DNA from: Frankiaceae bacterium | Lineage (GTDB): Bacteria; Actinomycetota; Actinomycetes; JAVEEJ01 | NCBI GenBank assembly: GCA_030840515.1 | Contig: JAVEEJ010000066.1 | Location: 1-6,904, forward strand | Length of the DNA: 6,904 bases | Direction of reading: 5' to 3' | In this document: positions 5,505 to 6,904 of the stretch, in pieces | How positions within the stretch are numbered: position 1 is the stretch's first letter | Layout: every line of letters starts with the position of its first letter | Notes under the pieces: generated by a model | Databases searched by the model: none | What the model saw: the letters and a program-made list of their open reading frames with translations, nothing else | What the model was told of the DNA's origin: nothing | Position numbers and translations under genes: made by a program

Positions 5505-6245
5505 GTGCCTGATGCCGCTGAGCAGCCCACCCCGACCGGGGAGAGCCGGCTCGCCCTTGTCAGGCGCGCGCGCCGCATCAACCGCGAGCTGGCCCTCGCC
5601 TATCCCGACGCGCACTGCGAGCTGGACTTCCGCTCGCCGCTCGAGCTGCTGGTGGCCACGATCCTGTCGGCGCAGTGCACGGACAAGCGGGTGAACCTGG
5701 TGACGCCGGCGCTGTTCGCGCGCTACCCCACGGCGGCGGACTACGCGGCCGCGGACCGCGACGAGCTCGAGCGGATGATCCAGTCCACCGGCTTCTACCG
5801 GAACAAGACGACGAGCATCCTCGGCATGGCGCAGGCACTGTGCGAGCGCTACGGCGGTGAGGTGCCCGGCCGGCTCAAAGACCTCGTGAGCCTGCCCGGG
5901 GTCGGCCGCAAGACGGCGAACGTCGTACTCGGCAACGCCTTCGGTGTCCCCGGCATCACCGTCGACACGCACTTCGGTCGGCTGGCCCGACGGTTCGGCT
6001 GGACCGCCGAGGAGGACCCGGTCAAGGTCGAGCACGAGGTGGGTGCGCTGCTGCCTCGCAAGGACTGGACGCTGCTCTCGCACCGCATGATCTGGCACGG
6101 CCGGCGCTGCTGCCACGCCCGCCGCCCGGCGTGCGGTGCCTGCCCGCTGGCCCCGCTCTGCCCGTCGTTCGGCCTCGGCCCCACTGACTCCAAGCTCGCG
6201 GCCAAGCTGCTGCGCTCGCCTTCGCAGATGCAGGACATCGCATGA
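5505..6245 (+). CDS. nth: Endonuclease III, DNA glycosylase/AP lyase
   Basis: Base-excision-repair enzyme that removes oxidised pyrimidines and cleaves the abasic site; acts on chromosomal DNA in the cytoplasm. The helix-hairpin-helix LPGVGRKTAN (130-139) contains the catalytic lysine K136, and VDTHF supplies the catalytic aspartate D154, 18 residues later as in E. coli Nth (K120/D138). A [4Fe-4S] cluster motif C203-X6-C210-X2-C213-X5-C219 is intact; C202 is an extra neighbouring cysteine. The GTG start at 5505 gives 246 residues, close to the ~245 of mycobacterial Nth, with family similarity beginning at about residue 13. The frame stays open far upstream, but those bases lie in the divergent promoter region and across the oppositely oriented RsiG-like gene, so a long N-terminal extension is unlikely; ATG 5388 would add 39 Pro/Arg-rich residues. 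Its stop overlaps the next gene's start (ATGA), making it the first gene of an operon. Confidence 0.95.
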   Translation: MPDAAEQPTPTGESRLALVRRARRINRELALAYPDAHCELDFRSPLELLVATILSAQCTDKRVNLVTPALFARYPTAADYAAADRDELERMIQSTGFYRNKTTSILGMAQALCERYGGEVPGRLKDLVSLPGVGRKTANVVLGNAFGVPGITVDTHFGRLARRFGWTAEEDPVKVEHEVGALLPRKDWTLLSHRMIWHGRRCCHARRPACGACPLAPLCPSFGLGPTDSKLAAKLLRSPSQMQDIA

Positions 6246-6802
6246 GACGGCTGCTGGTGCTCTTTGCACTGCTGCTCACCGCCTGCACAGGAGGGGGTGC
6301 GAGTACGACGGGCGCGGGTCCCTCGCCCGCTCCGGCGTTCTTTGACCCATGTCCGCGAGCCGACGCGCCCAAGGTTGACGGCGGCCTGCCCTCCATCACA
6401 CTGGGCTGCCTGGGCCGTGGCTCCAAGGTCAACCTTGCTGCGCTGCGTGGACCGCTGGTCGTCAACGTGTGGGGTTCCTGGTGCGGGCCGTGCCAGGAGG
6501 AAGTGCCTGCGCTGCAGGCGTTCTACCTCAAGGCCAAGGGCAAGGTCGCGCTGCTGGGGGTCGACTACAACGACACCCGGGGGAGCGCGCAGGACTTCGC
6601 CGGGCACATCGGCATGACCTACCCGTCGGTGGTCGCGGTGGACACGGAGATCCGCGGCCACCAGCCCTTCGTCTTCAGCGGATTGCCCATGACTGTGTTG
6701 GTGGACGCCTCCGGCAAGGTCGTCCACGTCGAGCGCACGCCGTTCACCAAGGTCGGCCAGCTCGAGCGTCTTGTCGCCCTGCACCTCGGTGTGAGCCTGT
6801 GA
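6242..6802 (+). CDS. TlpA/ResA-like thioredoxin-fold lipoprotein
   Basis: Extracytoplasmic thiol-disulfide oxidoreductase of 186 residues anchored to the membrane as a lipoprotein. A short signal peptide (MRR then a Leu-rich core) ends in the lipobox LTAC with lipidated C15. A Ser/Pro/Gly-rich linker follows. The thioredoxin fold carries the active site WCGPC (80-84) in VVNVWGSWCGPCQEEVP, and the cis-proline is P149 in SGLPMTVLVD. Two further cysteines, C37 and C56, precede the active site and could form a disulfide. Family members work in cytochrome c maturation or general oxidative protein folding outside the membrane; the substrate here is unknown. The ATG overlaps the nth stop by four bases (ATGA), with an AGGA Shine-Dalgarno six bases upstream (6232-6235). 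Its own stop overlaps the NUDIX start. In mycobacteria the equivalent gene (Rv3673c, from memory) also follows nth. Confidence 0.93.
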   Translation: MRRLLVLFALLLTACTGGGASTTGAGPSPAPAFFDPCPRADAPKVDGGLPSITLGCLGRGSKVNLAALRGPLVVNVWGSWCGPCQEEVPALQAFYLKAKGKVALLGVDYNDTRGSAQDFAGHIGMTYPSVVAVDTEIRGHQPFVFSGLPMTVLVDASGKVVHVERTPFTKVGQLERLVALHLGVSL

Positions 6803-6904
6803 CCCACCCCGACTGGATCGACCCGCTGGTCCAGGCTGCGCGCCGCATCAAGCCCGAGCAGCTGAGCCGGTTCCTCCCGCCCGACGAGGGGGGCCGGGAG
6901 TCGG
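6799..6904 (+). CDS. NUDIX hydrolase, CoA pyrophosphatase-like (3' end missing)
   Basis: Only the first 35 codons are present, starting from GTG 6799, which overlaps the upstream stop (GTGA). The visible N-terminus includes the stretch QLSRFLPPDEGGRES, with an Arg- and Pro-containing loop just before the window end. This resembles the segment that precedes the first strand of the NUDIX fold in CoA diphosphatase-type proteins, and a NUDIX gene follows the TlpA-like gene in mycobacteria (Rv3672c, from memory). The NUDIX box itself lies beyond the window, so the assignment rests on position and this short match. No Shine-Dalgarno is obvious, so translational coupling is likely. Confidence 0.65.
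   Translation, partial: MTHPDWIDPLVQAARRIKPEQLSRFLPPDEGGRES

Noticed and set aside
5448..6784. Overlapping long minus-strand frames opposite nth and the TlpA-like gene (5448-6269 and 5849-6784)
   Set aside because: They mirror two well-identified genes with catalytic motifs and show no family features of their own.
1..6904. CRISPR array, tRNA/rRNA genes, insertion sequence or phage attachment site
   Set aside because: No regularly spaced repeats, RNA gene-like segments, transposase-like products or terminal inverted repeats were found; base composition looks even throughout.

Overview
The window is very GC-rich, with strong G/C at third codon positions, GTG starts and four-base gene overlaps. 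Together with the gene content this points to a high-GC actinobacterium (Actinomycetota). From memory, the frame MBL-fold hydrolase / crp / nth / TlpA-like thioredoxin / NUDIX matches the mycobacterial Rv3677c-Rv3672c neighbourhood in order and relative orientation. Two things differ here: a large class III nucleotide cyclase lies between the MBL gene and crp, and an RsiG-like gene lies between crp and nth.

Layout. Positions 2-592 (+) hold the C-terminal part of an MBL-fold (LACTB2-like) hydrolase. It overlaps by four bases (GTGA) a 1148-residue protein at 589-4035 (+) made of a zinc ribbon, a class III cyclase domain, a STAND-type P-loop NTPase and a long TPR region. The cyclase gene converges on crp (4093-4767, -). 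The short gap between them has a 10-bp inverted repeat that contains both stop codons, and its loop carries a 15-bp tandem duplication with a G-quadruplex motif. Upstream of crp on the same strand, 41 bp away, is a 179-residue protein (4809-5348, -). It has an exact E(X)3S(X)2R(X)3Q(X)3D motif, the c-di-GMP-binding signature of the anti-sigma factor RsiG, and a second, degenerate copy. A divergent intergenic region (5349-5504) follows. It carries a WhiG/FliA-type promoter candidate reading towards the RsiG-like gene and a candidate leaderless -10 element for nth. The run nth (5505-6245), TlpA-like lipoprotein (6242-6802) and NUDIX hydrolase (6799 to the window end) is a tightly overlapped + strand operon.

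How the genes may work together (inference). The cyclase would make cAMP and Crp would sense it, so producer and receptor are encoded side by side. The gene upstream of crp, probably in its operon, encodes a likely c-di-GMP-responsive anti-sigma factor for a WhiG-family sigma, and a WhiG-type promoter lies just upstream. If these readings hold, sigma-WhiG would drive its own anti-sigma gene and possibly crp, joining cAMP and c-di-GMP signalling at one locus. The nth-TlpA-NUDIX operon is ordinary housekeeping (base excision repair, extracytoplasmic thiol redox, nucleotide clean-up).
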